Source: Bianquea renquensis (GTDB taxonomy: Bacteria > Bacillota > Clostridia > Lachnospirales > Bianqueaceae). From it: a stretch of DNA of 64,000 nt. Each line of letters opens with the position of its first letter. The stretch's first letter is position 1. The stretch covers positions 12,054-76,053 of the forward strand of contig NZ_JACRSQ010000019.1 in assembly GCF_014384895.1 (NCBI RefSeq). The letters are read 5' to 3'. Below the pieces are notes generated by a model. The model worked only from the letters and a program-made list of their open reading frames with translations, searched no databases and had not been told where the DNA came from. The position numbers and the translations under genes are program-made. Below are positions 26,331 through 36,247 of the stretch, piece by piece.

Positions 26331-27857
26331 ATGAATAAAAAATTAAAAGAAAAAATATTGGAAGCTTTATCGTCCGTACTGCCCATAACGCTGATCGTCG
26401 CCTTCTTAAGTATCACCATCGCGCCGCTTTCTGTTGGGACTCTTGTTCTCTTCCTTGTCGGCGCCATGCTGCTGATTGTCGGTATGGGGTTTTTCTCTCT
26501 CGGCTCCGACATGTCCATGATGCCCATCGGGGATGGCATCGGCGCTCAGCTGACCCGCTCTAAAAATCTCCTTTTGATCATCGGAATCGGCCTTTTGATC
26601 GGCACCGTCATCACCATTGCGGAACCGGATCTGAAGGTCTTAGCCACCCAGGTTCCGGCCGTCCCGGACATGGTGCTGATTTTAACCGTCGCCGTAGGCG
26701 TAGGACTCTTTTTAGTTGTTGCCATGCTGCGCACCATCTTTCGGATCAAGCTATCGCACATGCTCATCGCCTTTTACCTTCTGGTTTTCATCTTGTCCAT
26801 TTTCGTTCCCAATGACTTTATCCCTGTCGCCTTTGATTCCGGCGGCGTCACGACTGGGCCCATCACGGTACCTTTTATCATGGCGCTGGGGATCGGTATG
26901 GCATCCATCCGCGGTGATAAAAATTCCCAGGATGACAGCTTTGGCCTCGTGGCGCTGTGCAGCATCGGCCCCATTCTGGCGGTCATGCTGTTGGGGATCT
27001 TCTACAATCCTTCCACTGCCAACTACCAGCCCAGCACCATCTCCGATCCGTCCACCACTGTGGATGTGGCGCAGGCATTCGGCTCAAATTTTCCCGTCTA
27101 TTTTGAAGAGGTTCTCGTCGCCCTCGTCCCCATCCTCGTCTTTTCCATCCTCTTTCAGCTGATCTCCCATTTCTTTAGGAGAAAACAGCTAGTCAAGGTG
27201 GGCGTGGGAATGGTCTATACTTTCATTGGACTGGTGCTGTTTTTGACCGGCGCCAATGTGGGATTCATGCCTGCGGGACAATTTATCGGGTCTTCCATCG
27301 CTGCCTCCCCCTATAAGTGGCTGCTCATTCCCATCGGCATGGTCATCGGCTATTTCATCGTGACAGCGGAGCCGGCCGTCCACGTTTTAAACCGGCAAGT
27401 GGAGGAGATCTCACAGGGCGCGATTCCCCAGAAATCCATGCGGCTTTGCCTGTCCATCGGCGTCGCTGTCTCCATCGGGCTCTCCATGGTGCGAGTCCTG
27501 ACGGGGATCTCCATCTATTGGATTCTGATTCCTGGATATGCCATCGCCATCGGGCTGACTTTCTTCGTTCCGCCGATCTTTACGGGTATTGCCTTTGACT
27601 CCGGCGGCGTCGCCAGCGGTCCTATGACCGCAACCTTCCTGCTTCCCTTTGCCATGGGAGCCTGTGAAAGCCTTGGCGGCAATATCTTAAATGACGCCTT
27701 TGGGGTTGTGGCTATGGTGGCCATGACTCCACTGATCACCATCCAGCTCATGGGCCTGATCTATAAAAAGAAAATGGCGCGTATCGCGGATGACGCCGCA
27801 AAAGAAAATGCGGATGACGCTGATGATATCATTGATTACGAGGAGATTTCGGAATGA
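26331..27857 (+). CDS. DUF1538 integral membrane protein (two tandem repeats)
   Basis: 508 residues with about twelve membrane segments. It is an internal duplication: each half has a re-entrant-like Gly-rich stretch, VAFDSGGVTTGPITVPF in the first and IAFDSGGVASGPMTATF in the second, which is the hallmark of DUF1538 transport-like proteins. The C-terminal tail is acidic (DDAAKENADDADD). AGGAGG lies 5 bases before the ATG, and the stop overlaps the start of the next gene (ATGA), so it is translationally coupled to a PII-like protein. By analogy with AmtB-GlnK pairs, it is probably a channel or transporter gated by that partner; substrate unknown. Confidence 0.8.
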   Translation: MNKKLKEKILEALSSVLPITLIVAFLSITIAPLSVGTLVLFLVGAMLLIVGMGFFSLGSDMSMMPIGDGIGAQLTRSKNLLLIIGIGLLIGTVITIAEPDLKVLATQVPAVPDMVLILTVAVGVGLFLVVAMLRTIFRIKLSHMLIAFYLLVFILSIFVPNDFIPVAFDSGGVTTGPITVPFIMALGIGMASIRGDKNSQDDSFGLVALCSIGPILAVMLLGIFYNPSTANYQPSTISDPSTTVDVAQAFGSNFPVYFEEVLVALVPILVFSILFQLISHFFRRKQLVKVGVGMVYTFIGLVLFLTGANVGFMPAGQFIGSSIAASPYKWLLIPIGMVIGYFIVTAEPAVHVLNRQVEEISQGAIPQKSMRLCLSIGVAVSIGLSMVRVLTGISIYWILIPGYAIAIGLTFFVPPIFTGIAFDSGGVASGPMTATFLLPFAMGACESLGGNILNDAFGVVAMVAMTPLITIQLMGLIYKKKMARIADDAAKENADDADDIIDYEEISE

Positions 27858-28531
27858 ACAAATCCAATATCAAACTTCTGACGACCATCGTCGACCGTGG
27901 TCAGGGAGAAAAAATCGCCGCGATCTGCCGGCGACAACAGCTTACCTTTCATTTGGTCTGTCTCGGCTTAGGGACTGCCAGCTCTGAGATTTTGGACTGG
28001 TTTGGTCTGGGTGAAACGGACAAAGACGTGGTGCTGACCTTGGCAAGCAGCCAAAAAGTTTCGGCCATGCTCTCCATCTTTTCCGATGAGCTACAGATTA
28101 AGCGCCCTGGCAAGGGAATCGCCTTCTCGATTCCACTGTCCGGCATTGCCGGCTCCTTATTACAAGCTTTGTCAGAAGAATCCACACCACTCGAAAAGGA
28201 AGGAACCTCTATGGAAGAGTCTATCAAATTTGAACTTGTCATCGCCGTCGTCAACCCCGGGTACTGCGATCAGGCCGTCTCCGCCGCCAGAGGCGCAGGG
28301 GCCACCGGCGGAACCGCCATTCACGCTCGGGACGTAAGCCATGAGTCCGCAGAGAAATTTTTTGGCATCTCCATTCAGCAGGAGAGGGAAATCGTAGCGA
28401 TCTTGATCAAAAAAGAGATCAAACAGGCGGTCATGCAAGCCGTCAATCTGGCCGTCGGCGCCAAGACGCCGGCCAAAGGGCTTATTTTTGCACTGCCGGT
28501 GGATGATCTGATCGGCCTGACATTGAAATAA
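27854..28531 (+). CDS. Tandem PII-like regulatory protein
   Basis: 225 residues that look like two PII-type (GlnB-like) halves. Residues 1-110 begin IKLLTTIVDRGQGEKIAAIC and end in KGIAFSIPLSGIAGSL; residues 115-225 begin FELVIAVVNPGYCDQAVSAARGAGATGGTAIHARDV, close to the first strand-helix-strand of PII, and end KGLIFALPVDDLIGL, as PII proteins do. Between them the T-loop is short and lacks the uridylylated Tyr. It overlaps the DUF1538 gene by four bases. A nucleotide- or metabolite-sensing subunit of that membrane protein is the best inference. Confidence 0.75.
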   Translation: MNKSNIKLLTTIVDRGQGEKIAAICRRQQLTFHLVCLGLGTASSEILDWFGLGETDKDVVLTLASSQKVSAMLSIFSDELQIKRPGKGIAFSIPLSGIAGSLLQALSEESTPLEKEGTSMEESIKFELVIAVVNPGYCDQAVSAARGAGATGGTAIHARDVSHESAEKFFGISIQQEREIVAILIKKEIKQAVMQAVNLAVGAKTPAKGLIFALPVDDLIGLTLK

Positions 28532-28985
28532 GGAGTCCCGCTTTATGAATTGCCGGGAGGACCTCCGCCCAGACGAGGTCGCCACGTCGTAAAATACACG
28601 CTTGTGTCATTTGGCAAGAATCTATAAATCTATTATAGACATGCACTGATTGAAAGTCTGAATGTAATTCGCTTAAAGGGGTAAAACAACTGCTATTGGC
28701 GTCATATTTGCCTGTGGAAATCATCGGAAACAAGCTGGATTTGTCAAAGAGTATTACTTTTCTGCCATCTTCATCAGAAGCATAGAGAGATGTAGACACA
28801 GCTTCTTACCCGTGAAAAGCAATCAGAATCCATAAATAGTCGCCTATTTCTACTTGGCATGATTTTATAAAAAGCGGCAGAATGATCTATTCATTATGAT
28901 TTGATCGTCGTTTACAATATTATGATTCTGCCAAATCTCATATGGAGAATGGGAGATGGAAACGGTACAGATTGGGGGGGAGCCA
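28532..28985. other. 454-bp stretch without a convincing gene
   Basis: Between the convergent PII-like and FAD oxidoreductase genes. Only short open frames occur, and none has a ribosome binding site with a recognisable product. A small inverted repeat TCTATAA/TTATAGA at 28621-28639 is the only structure seen. The composition is more AT-rich than the neighbouring genes, so this may be decayed sequence. Confidence 0.5.
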
Positions 28986-30254
28986 TCACGGTACAATAGC
29001 GCCATCCGCCCGCAAAATCGCCTTGATCCGTTCCAAATCGCATCCCCTCGTCTGGCCGCCATTCTCCCGCACCGCAACCGCTGCCGCAGCTCCTGCCGCC
29101 TGCCCCATGGCCATGCAGGAGGCCTTGACCCGGAATGCGGAATTGGCAAGGCGATCTCCTGAAGCACATCGTCCCGCCACATACACATTGTCTAAATCCC
29201 GAACAATCAGAGCGGATAGGGGGATCTGAGGAACCTGCCCATCTATCAGGAAAATCTGGTGGATTTCCTTCATTCCATCTTGGTGCAGGTCGATGGGATA
29301 GAAGGAATAGCAGATGCCATCGGGATAGGAAATTCCCCTTTCATATTCCTCCGCTGTAATATACCAGTCGCCCAGAATGCGCCTTGTCTCCCGCATACCA
29401 GTCTCCGGTGCGATATTTTCCACTGTGAGCCCTGTCTCCGCTTTTTTTAGAGCCTTCATCACGCGGTAAACGGATCGCCGACCTTCAATGTCGGCCCACA
29501 TCTTACTTTCACTGTCGGCCCCGTTAAAACCGGAGATATGATTCACATTGTTTCCGTTTTGACACCGCAGCGTCTTGATGGGGTGCCGCATCGTATCCTC
29601 TTCCAGCAGCTCGCCCGTCTCATAGAAAGCGCTGAGCGTCTTCTCATCACGGACCTTCCCGACTTGTGCAGCCTGAAAATAGTAGCGCACAGTTCCTGGC
29701 TGAAGGATCCCGGATTCAGCGTCGCCACACTCGTAGGCGGCTCCCGCCCAAGCGCAGATATCTCCATCCCCCGTACAATCGATAACCATGGAAGCCCGGA
29801 TTCTCCGCAGCCCCCCTTTAGTGCTGATGATCACGGCCTGAACCTTTCGCCCCTCCGTCTCCACAGCAACGGCCGGCTGTCCATAATACAGCCGTACACC
29901 GGCTGATAACAACATCTCGTCCATCCAGTGGCCCGCCGCCGGAATATTAACTTTAACCCCCAACTGGGAATGGGGAACATCTTTTGTCATGTCCGGAATG
30001 TGGGCAAATCCCCGATCTGCAAGACTGACCACAAACTCCCATCCGATGCCCCGAATCACTTGCCTTTTATGCGCGTAAAACAGCGCAACATCGTTATTTC
30101 CCATAACTGTCATAATTCCGCCTGGCATGCCGTAGCGCTCAACTAGCGCTGTTTTCATACCGGCTCTGGCCGCCTGCACCGCAGCACAAAACCCTGCGCT
30201 GCCTGCGCCGCAGACCAATACATCCACCGCATCTATATCGTGACATTCCATCAC
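28986..30254 (-). CDS. FAD-dependent oxidoreductase (FAD_oxidored family)
   Basis: 422 residues. The Rossmann dinucleotide-binding motif is DVLVCGAGSAGFCAAVQAAR near the start, followed by TALVERYGMPGGIMTVMG, the Gly-rich segment typical of this family. The mid-protein ASMVIDCTGDGDICAWAGA and C-terminal NVYVAGRCASGDRLANSAFR with CMAMGQAAGAAAAVAV complete the FAD site. Relatives accompany sugar-uptake operons in gut anaerobes, where they probably oxidise a sugar or sugar acid; the substrate is unknown. It is the last gene of the second sugar operon and overlaps the regulator gene by four bases (ATGA). Confidence 0.88.
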   Translation of the reverse strand: MMECHDIDAVDVLVCGAGSAGFCAAVQAARAGMKTALVERYGMPGGIMTVMGNNDVALFYAHKRQVIRGIGWEFVVSLADRGFAHIPDMTKDVPHSQLGVKVNIPAAGHWMDEMLLSAGVRLYYGQPAVAVETEGRKVQAVIISTKGGLRRIRASMVIDCTGDGDICAWAGAAYECGDAESGILQPGTVRYYFQAAQVGKVRDEKTLSAFYETGELLEEDTMRHPIKTLRCQNGNNVNHISGFNGADSESKMWADIEGRRSVYRVMKALKKAETGLTVENIAPETGMRETRRILGDWYITAEEYERGISYPDGICYSFYPIDLHQDGMKEIHQIFLIDGQVPQIPLSALIVRDLDNVYVAGRCASGDRLANSAFRVKASCMAMGQAAGAAAAVAVRENGGQTRGCDLERIKAILRADGAIVP

Positions 30255-32437
30255 TCTACCGTCTCCTCTCTGCTCAACTTCCGATACTCTGATGGTGAGA
30301 TATGAAAGGCTTTCTTAAATTTTCTTGCAAAGCTAACTCCATCCACATAGCCCACGCGTTCTGTAATCTCCTGCACGGAGAGTTCTGTTTCCCGCAGAAG
30401 CTGTCTAGCCTTCTCCATTCGTAGCTTTGAAACATACTGGATATAGCTACAGCCAACCTCCTCTTTGAAGTAGCCGCTCAAATAATGCATTGATAAGTGA
30501 AAATGGTCCGCCACTGCAGATAGTGTCAAGTCTGTGTCGGTAAAATGCTCCTGCAAATAGGCTACAATATCTTCAATGGAGTTCCCCTCCCTGTGCGGCC
30601 TCAGCACTTCTTTCTCGATGTCGTAGAATACCGTCTCCATCTGCATTTGAAATGCATGCCTCTCTTCACAATCCAGGCTCAGAATCTCCGACGCCAATTC
30701 CTGACTAAGCTTCGCCTGCATCACATGGTGGAACACCTCATGGAGCAGTTCATAATAATGAAAGCGCTGTTTTTCTGCCGATAGGTTTTGCTCCTCCACT
30801 TTGTCCAGCAGCCTCCGAAAAAGCACTGTTATCTGCTTCGCATTTCCAATCTGAAGGCTCCTCCGAAAAGCCTCCAATTCCTCATCGCAGAAATAATAAC
30901 TCTCGTTGCACAGCCGGGCCATTCTCTCAAAGAAGGAGGCGCCTTCGACCCCTGTTGTCATACATTGCCTGGCGCATACGACCGCCTCCGCATAGGATCG
31001 CCCCATTGCGCTAAGGCTTTCATATACCTGTCCGAAACAGATTAGCTTAGGTTCCTCCCCCGAATCTTTTAAAAACGCCTGAACCTGCGCCGCCGCCATC
31101 CGCCGCTGTTTTCCATGGGAATCCTTCCCGCTCAGCTGGAGCAGAACCGCCGCCGCCATCCGCCCCTTGATGGTGGTCAGGCGGTGAATACTGTAGCGGC
31201 GTTGCTCAAGAAGGCAATCGCAAATTTCATCCATCCCCACCCTCTGGGCGGCTATGATAAGCATAACGGCGAAATGATCGCCCTCGATGCTAACCTGGCT
31301 CAGCTCAAAGAATTTTCGGAGGAGATTTTCCTCCTGGATCATCCCGGAAAAAACTAAAGTACTGGTCTGCTGTCGGAAGACAGGGCTAATCTCATACAGC
31401 CTGCGGGATAGCGCTTGATTTTCCATAGCCTCCAAGTTCATGACCTGAGAAATGGCGTCAAATTCATTCTTCGCCTTCTCCAGCGGCAGTGTCTTCCCAT
31501 GCTCCATGGCCATGCGGCTTAAAAAACCGATGGGACGGTAATTTCTCCGGCTGAAATAGATCGATAGCAGCACGCTTATGGCAAACAGAAGGATGAGCAC
31601 GAGATAGCTCATCTGCTGCATCTCCCGAATCCGGCTAAACATTTTGTTCTCGTTCAACGCCAGTTCAATCTGAATCCCCGTTCTATCTGATTGATAGGCG
31701 TATACGGCGATTCCTTGCTCTCCCTCGAAAGAGATTCCGCTGTCTGGCGTATCAACTTTGGCAAATACCTGGCCTCCGGGTATGATCAGCCGCGCGCTGC
31801 TGTCATAGTCGCGGAGCAGGTTCTCTAGCATCGTTTCCATCCGGAACGCTGGCACGATAAAACCCACTGTGGCCACAACCGTTCCCCCACTGCTGAGGGG
31901 ATAGCAGCACAGTAAATACGCGGATCGATTGAGCTCCCGCCCCTCGGATGTGTACAAACTGAAAAAGGCAATGGTGTCAATCTCCATCAGCGCTTTTATG
32001 GCGGCGGCCGCACTCTCCCCATCTACACCTAGGATTCTGCTCATATATACGTCGGCAGTGGCCTTTCCCCTGGCAGAGAATATCTCTTCCGTGTGATACG
32101 TGATAAAAATATCCTCAAAAAAAGAGTTGGACGCGCGAATTTTTCCTAGCTCCTCAATCCCCTGGATCATGCGGTAATCTCCCTGAGACAATTTATACCG
32201 CATTAAATACCCATTGCTGAGACAGAGATCGGCAATATTTTTCAGAGATTGCACCTCTTTATCCAGTTCCATACTCACCTGGTGAAATTGCGCCATGACC
32301 GATGTTTTCGTCTCCTCCCGCAGGATTTTAACTGCGTTAATGAAAAGAGCGGTGATCACAATAAAAATAAAAACCGCCAGAACGAGATAGGACAAAAAGT
32401 ACCGAGCCAGGGTTTTACTTTTCAATCTGAAATCCAT
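30251..32437 (-). CDS. Membrane-bound AraC-family regulator (YesN/Cache-like)
   Basis: 728 residues. Helix 1 (YFLSYLVLAVFIFIVITALF, near residue 15) and a second helix near 280-300 (MSYLVLILLFAISVLLSIYF) enclose an external sensor of about 250 residues, probably Cache-like. After a cytoplasmic middle part the C-terminal 100 residues hold two helix-turn-helix units of AraC type: LTLSAVADHFHLSMHYLSGY and SVQEITERVGYVDGVSFARK, ending FKKAFHISPSEYRKL. Such proteins sense an external sugar and activate the neighbouring importer. It follows the binding-protein gene in the same operon and overlaps the FAD oxidoreductase gene. Confidence 0.9.
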   Translation of the reverse strand: MDFRLKSKTLARYFLSYLVLAVFIFIVITALFINAVKILREETKTSVMAQFHQVSMELDKEVQSLKNIADLCLSNGYLMRYKLSQGDYRMIQGIEELGKIRASNSFFEDIFITYHTEEIFSARGKATADVYMSRILGVDGESAAAAIKALMEIDTIAFFSLYTSEGRELNRSAYLLCCYPLSSGGTVVATVGFIVPAFRMETMLENLLRDYDSSARLIIPGGQVFAKVDTPDSGISFEGEQGIAVYAYQSDRTGIQIELALNENKMFSRIREMQQMSYLVLILLFAISVLLSIYFSRRNYRPIGFLSRMAMEHGKTLPLEKAKNEFDAISQVMNLEAMENQALSRRLYEISPVFRQQTSTLVFSGMIQEENLLRKFFELSQVSIEGDHFAVMLIIAAQRVGMDEICDCLLEQRRYSIHRLTTIKGRMAAAVLLQLSGKDSHGKQRRMAAAQVQAFLKDSGEEPKLICFGQVYESLSAMGRSYAEAVVCARQCMTTGVEGASFFERMARLCNESYYFCDEELEAFRRSLQIGNAKQITVLFRRLLDKVEEQNLSAEKQRFHYYELLHEVFHHVMQAKLSQELASEILSLDCEERHAFQMQMETVFYDIEKEVLRPHREGNSIEDIVAYLQEHFTDTDLTLSAVADHFHLSMHYLSGYFKEEVGCSYIQYVSKLRMEKARQLLRETELSVQEITERVGYVDGVSFARKFKKAFHISPSEYRKLSREETVE

Positions 32438-32560
32438 CCTGGAACGCCTCCCATACAGATTTCCATCATCTTAGACAGCGACAAGCGTCACCGCGAAAAT
32501 CGCGACGACGCCGGTCTTTTTCTATTGTGAACGACATCACCCATCCACATGCCAGGGGGT

Positions 32561-34186
32561 TCACTGTAAATTGGAGCGGTATTCATCGTAATAGGGCTGA
32601 TAGATTTCCACGACGGTGTCAATCCCCATGCTCTTCAGATCTCGGATATAGGAGTCCCACTTCCCATCCAGGTCGTCCTCCCCCGTGATAAATCTGGCTC
32701 TGGCTTCCTTGACAAATGTGGTCACATCGGTTATGATGGGCGTCACCGTATTCAAGTCCTCCTCTGAGAGGCTCAGACTGGGAAATTGGGAGACAAAGTA
32801 TGGCTCGCTGTATTCCATAGTCATCTCGTTGAGCCACAAGGCATTAGACGAATTCTGCTTGTTCTGATAGTCCACACGGAGCCACGTGCAAAGCTTTCCT
32901 GCTGCCGTTACAACGACTCTCCACGCTTGGGAATTGTCATACCCCTCTGGAACAAAATTCTCCCACAGCGTCTTTTCATCATCGACCCACTCCCAGCCCA
33001 CTCCTTCTTCTCCGTTTCGGCACACGATGGAGCCTTCCTCTGTATAACAGTAGTCTAGAAGACGCAGGGCAACCTCTGGGTATTGACAAGCCGTTGTGAT
33101 GGCTGTGACACCTGGCGTGATTCCTGTGCCGGCGGTGACTAGCTTCTTGTTGCTAAGGGATGAGGTAAGGGCATCGAACTGTGTATACTCATACCCGATC
33201 TCGCTGCCGCAGGTCATGTAGGAGGCAGCGGAATGAAAGCTTCCCAGGATTCCTGCCTCCCCCTTCGCTGTCATCTGTTCACTCGTCTGCACAAAAAAAT
33301 CATTGTCCAACAGTTTTTCTTCGTAGAGCATCCGAAGGTACCGCAGATATTCCCTGTACGCATCCGACGCGTTGAGACAAAAGACGGTGCCATTCTCGTC
33401 GGCTGTCAGCTGATAGTCGGCGCTGTTGGCATTCAAGCCCAGGGCATTCAGAATCAATCCGTCCACCGCCACTCCTCCAGTGCCTGTCAGCGGGATTTCA
33501 TCGTTGGGATCCCCATTGCCGTTGGCATCCTCCTTTTGAAATGCCCTCAACACTTCCGCGTACTCGTCCAGTGTCGTCGGTACCTCTTTACCCACGTTTT
33601 CAAGCCATGTGGTGCTGATCCAGTAACGCAAATGCAGATCCCGGGGAACCTGGTTGATCAGCGGCAGCGCATAGATATTCCCGTCTGCCGAGGTACTCAT
33701 AGCTTTGGCATCTGGTATCTGTGAGAATGCATCCTGAATGTTGGGTCCATACTGGGTAATCAGATCATTCAGGGCTAAAAGCTGTCCGCCGGAGCCGTAT
33801 TCCATCAGCTCCGCGTCGGTGAATTCCCCGCCGATAAAGATGTCTGGCAGATCATCCGATCCAAAAAACAGCGCTTTTTTCTCCCGAAACACATCATCAG
33901 AGTATTCTTCAAATGTGAACTCGACCCCCGTTACCTTCGTTAAGTGTTCAAAGAGGTTCATCCCAACGTAGGTTGGAGAGCTACCGAGAGAGCCGCAGAT
34001 CGTTAGCGTGATAGCCTCGTTGACAACGGGATATCCCGTGGGATTGAAATTGGAGGATTCCTCCGACGCACTCCCTACCGATCCAATTTGACTCTGCTCT
34101 GAACTGCCCTGCTCCTTCTGACATCCTATGAGCCCCAGCAGCAGACAGCAGGCTAAACCCCATGCTACCTTTTTTTTCATTGCCAT
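32561..34186 (-). CDS. Extracellular sugar-binding lipoprotein of the second ABC importer
   Basis: 541 residues. The signal peptide MAMKKKVAWGLACCLLLGLIGC ends in lipobox GLIGC, followed by a Gln/Ser-rich linker. The body is the large family-1 type (LTICGSLGSSPTYVGMN, DANGNGDPNDEIPLTGTGG), related in layout to the binding protein at 6038 but clearly divergent. GAGGAG lies before the ATG; a second ATG two codons later is an alternative start. It lies between the permease genes and the AraC-type regulator, which probably senses the same sugar. Ligand unknown. Confidence 0.9.
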   Translation of the reverse strand: MAMKKKVAWGLACCLLLGLIGCQKEQGSSEQSQIGSVGSASEESSNFNPTGYPVVNEAITLTICGSLGSSPTYVGMNLFEHLTKVTGVEFTFEEYSDDVFREKKALFFGSDDLPDIFIGGEFTDAELMEYGSGGQLLALNDLITQYGPNIQDAFSQIPDAKAMSTSADGNIYALPLINQVPRDLHLRYWISTTWLENVGKEVPTTLDEYAEVLRAFQKEDANGNGDPNDEIPLTGTGGVAVDGLILNALGLNANSADYQLTADENGTVFCLNASDAYREYLRYLRMLYEEKLLDNDFFVQTSEQMTAKGEAGILGSFHSAASYMTCGSEIGYEYTQFDALTSSLSNKKLVTAGTGITPGVTAITTACQYPEVALRLLDYCYTEEGSIVCRNGEEGVGWEWVDDEKTLWENFVPEGYDNSQAWRVVVTAAGKLCTWLRVDYQNKQNSSNALWLNEMTMEYSEPYFVSQFPSLSLSEEDLNTVTPIITDVTTFVKEARARFITGEDDLDGKWDSYIRDLKSMGIDTVVEIYQPYYDEYRSNLQ

Positions 34187-34217
34187 TTTCTCCTCTCTTT
34201 TTTGCTATATTAAAGGA

Positions 34218-35126
34218 CTAGCCTTTAATCGCGCCTATCATGATGCCCTTCACAAAATATCTCTGCAAAAACCCATAGACCAAGAGCATGGGGGCTATGG
34301 AGATGACAATCGCCGTATATTTTATCATGTCGGAGATCCGCGCCTGCCGCGCCGCGCTTTCAATGAGATCTGAGTCCACCATGGCCATCTCCGCCGCTAC
34401 CTCGCTCTGGATCAAAATTTCCCGCAATATCAGCTGTAGCGGATACAGACTCCGGCTTTTGAGATAGATCATGGCCCCAAAGTACTCGTTCCAATGTCCA
34501 ACCCCGAAAAACATGGCCATTACCGCTACGATAGGCATAGACAGAGGCATGACGATGCGGATAAAGAGTTTCCAATTGGAACAGCCATCGATGACGCCCG
34601 CCTCCTGCAATTCCATAGGGATTGTCGAGGAAAAAAAAGTGCGGGAGACGATCAAGTTGTAGGTGGCCGTCGCGCCCCCCACAATGAGCATCAACCTTGT
34701 ATCCAGCAGACCCAGCCGCTTTACCGTGATATAGGTTGGGACCAACCCGCCAGTGAAATACATGGGAATCATAATGAGCAGCATAAGCCACCCCCGTCCC
34801 ACAAAATCCTTTCGCGACAGGGCGTAGGCGCATGGCAGTGTAACCACCAGATTTAGAATGGTCCCCGCGATGGTATACACAATCGTATTGCCATAGCTTA
34901 CCCAGATCTCGCTGTATTTTAGCAGATATTGGTACCCTTCCAGGGTAAACTCGACGGGATAGAGCCACATCTCGCCTGATGCCACCTTATAGGGATCGCT
35001 GAAGGAAGCTCCCAGTATATATACGAGGGGGTATAATACAATCACAAGGACTGCAGTCATCAGACAATAATTGATGCTATCGAAAACAATATCATCTTTG
35101 GACCTGTCAAAACGGTTTCTCCTCAT
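34218..35126 (-). CDS. Sugar ABC transporter permease, LplC type (second operon)
   Basis: 302 residues from the ATG at 35126, which has AGGAGG 7 bases upstream; a longer frame starting at 35144 would include that site. Six membrane helices, the EAA loop EAGVIDGCSNWKLFIRIVMP, and the family-typical end RYFVKGIMIGAIKG. Partner of the LplB-type permease encoded 11 bases upstream. Confidence 0.92.
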   Translation of the reverse strand: MRRNRFDRSKDDIVFDSINYCLMTAVLVIVLYPLVYILGASFSDPYKVASGEMWLYPVEFTLEGYQYLLKYSEIWVSYGNTIVYTIAGTILNLVVTLPCAYALSRKDFVGRGWLMLLIMIPMYFTGGLVPTYITVKRLGLLDTRLMLIVGGATATYNLIVSRTFFSSTIPMELQEAGVIDGCSNWKLFIRIVMPLSMPIVAVMAMFFGVGHWNEYFGAMIYLKSRSLYPLQLILREILIQSEVAAEMAMVDSDLIESAARQARISDMIKYTAIVISIAPMLLVYGFLQRYFVKGIMIGAIKG

Positions 35127-35137
35127 CTCGTCGCCTC

Positions 35138-36070
35138 CTACCATAGACTCGTCTCGCCGAGTCGTCCCGCTATAAAGTTTACAAGCAACAACAGTATACA
35201 GTTGATAACGGAATTGAACATCTCCACCGCTGTGGAAAAGCTAAAGTCCGACTTGATCAATCCCACCTTATAGACGTAGGTGGAGATCACTTCCGACGCG
35301 CTGAGGTTCGTATCATTTTGCAAAAGGTAGACTTTCTCGAAGCCAACGGATAGAAGGGACCCACATTGCATGATCAGCAAAATGACAATGGTAGGAACTA
35401 GCACTGGCAAGTTAATATGCCAGATTCTCTGCCATTTATTCGCCCCATCGATGCGGGCGGCTTCCAGCAGAGCGCTATCCACCCCGGCTAGCGCGGCAAA
35501 ATAGATGATGGAGCTCCACCCCGTCTCTTGCCAAATTCCCGACAGTATATAGATCCATTTGAAACCCGATGCGCTCTGTAGATAATTGAAGGATGTCAGT
35601 CCCAGTGCGGACCGGATATGGTTGAATAATCCAGTGGTCGGGTTTAAAAAAATGATCAGCATGCCACACATGACCACGGTGGAAATAAAATGCGGCGCTA
35701 AACTGATGGTCTGTATCAACTTTTGGTACTTAGTATGTAGTATTTCATTGAGCAGCAGAGCAAATAGAATGGGCACGGGAAACCCAAGGAGTAGACTCAG
35801 CCCCGTGATTGTCAGCGTATTTCGAATGACCGTTCCAAAATAATACGAGCGAAAAAATCGAATAAAATGCGCAAGCCCAACCCACTCACTGCCAAAAAAG
35901 CCATCCGCCGCTTTATAATTCCGAAAGGCAATCTGAATTCCATATAAGGGTACATACTTAAATATGATAAAATAGGCAACGGCCGGCAACACGAATAGAT
36001 AGAGCTGCCAATTTTTTAGAATTCGTTTTCCAAGCGGAGCTTTTGCCGCAGCGGAAATACTTCTCGTCAT
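35138..36070 (-). CDS. Sugar ABC transporter permease, LplB type (second operon)
   Basis: 310 residues, first gene of the second sugar operon. Helix 1 is LYLFVLPAVAYFIIFKYV, followed by PLYGIQIAFRNYKAADG, the family hallmark; the coupling loop is EAARIDGANKWQRIWHINLP. GGGGGA lies about 7 bases before the ATG. It forms the channel with the next gene's product and needs an external ATPase. Confidence 0.93.
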   Translation of the reverse strand: MTRSISAAAKAPLGKRILKNWQLYLFVLPAVAYFIIFKYVPLYGIQIAFRNYKAADGFFGSEWVGLAHFIRFFRSYYFGTVIRNTLTITGLSLLLGFPVPILFALLLNEILHTKYQKLIQTISLAPHFISTVVMCGMLIIFLNPTTGLFNHIRSALGLTSFNYLQSASGFKWIYILSGIWQETGWSSIIYFAALAGVDSALLEAARIDGANKWQRIWHINLPVLVPTIVILLIMQCGSLLSVGFEKVYLLQNDTNLSASEVISTYVYKVGLIKSDFSFSTAVEMFNSVINCILLLLVNFIAGRLGETSLW

Positions 36071-36100
36071 CTGGATTCCCCCTGTGTTTGATCTGTTTCT

Positions 36101-36129
36101 ATTACAACACAGATTGAATTGGCTGTAAA
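36101..36129 (-). promoter_or_regulatory. Promoter of the second sugar operon
   Basis: On the minus strand TTTACA (36124-36129) and TGTAAT (36101-36106) are spaced by 17 bases, 31 bases before the ATG. TTGGC/GCCAA arms at 36119-36123 and 36133-36137 flank the -35 box and could be an activator or repressor site. Confidence 0.45.
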
Positions 36130-36247
36130 CATGCCAAATTTAAGCAACGTCACGATTCTCTGCCTGTTTTTTTTGCTGAATGTCACATTCTTGACCGATT
36201 TCAGCATATAAAATCGCAATTTTTTCATTAAAAATGGCATGATATAA

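Noticed and set aside
28482..28799. A 105-codon open frame on the minus strand in the 28.5-29.0 kb gap
   Set aside because: It starts at a GTG without a clear ribosome binding site, overlaps the end of the PII-like gene and resembles no known protein. It could be a decayed gene but cannot be supported.
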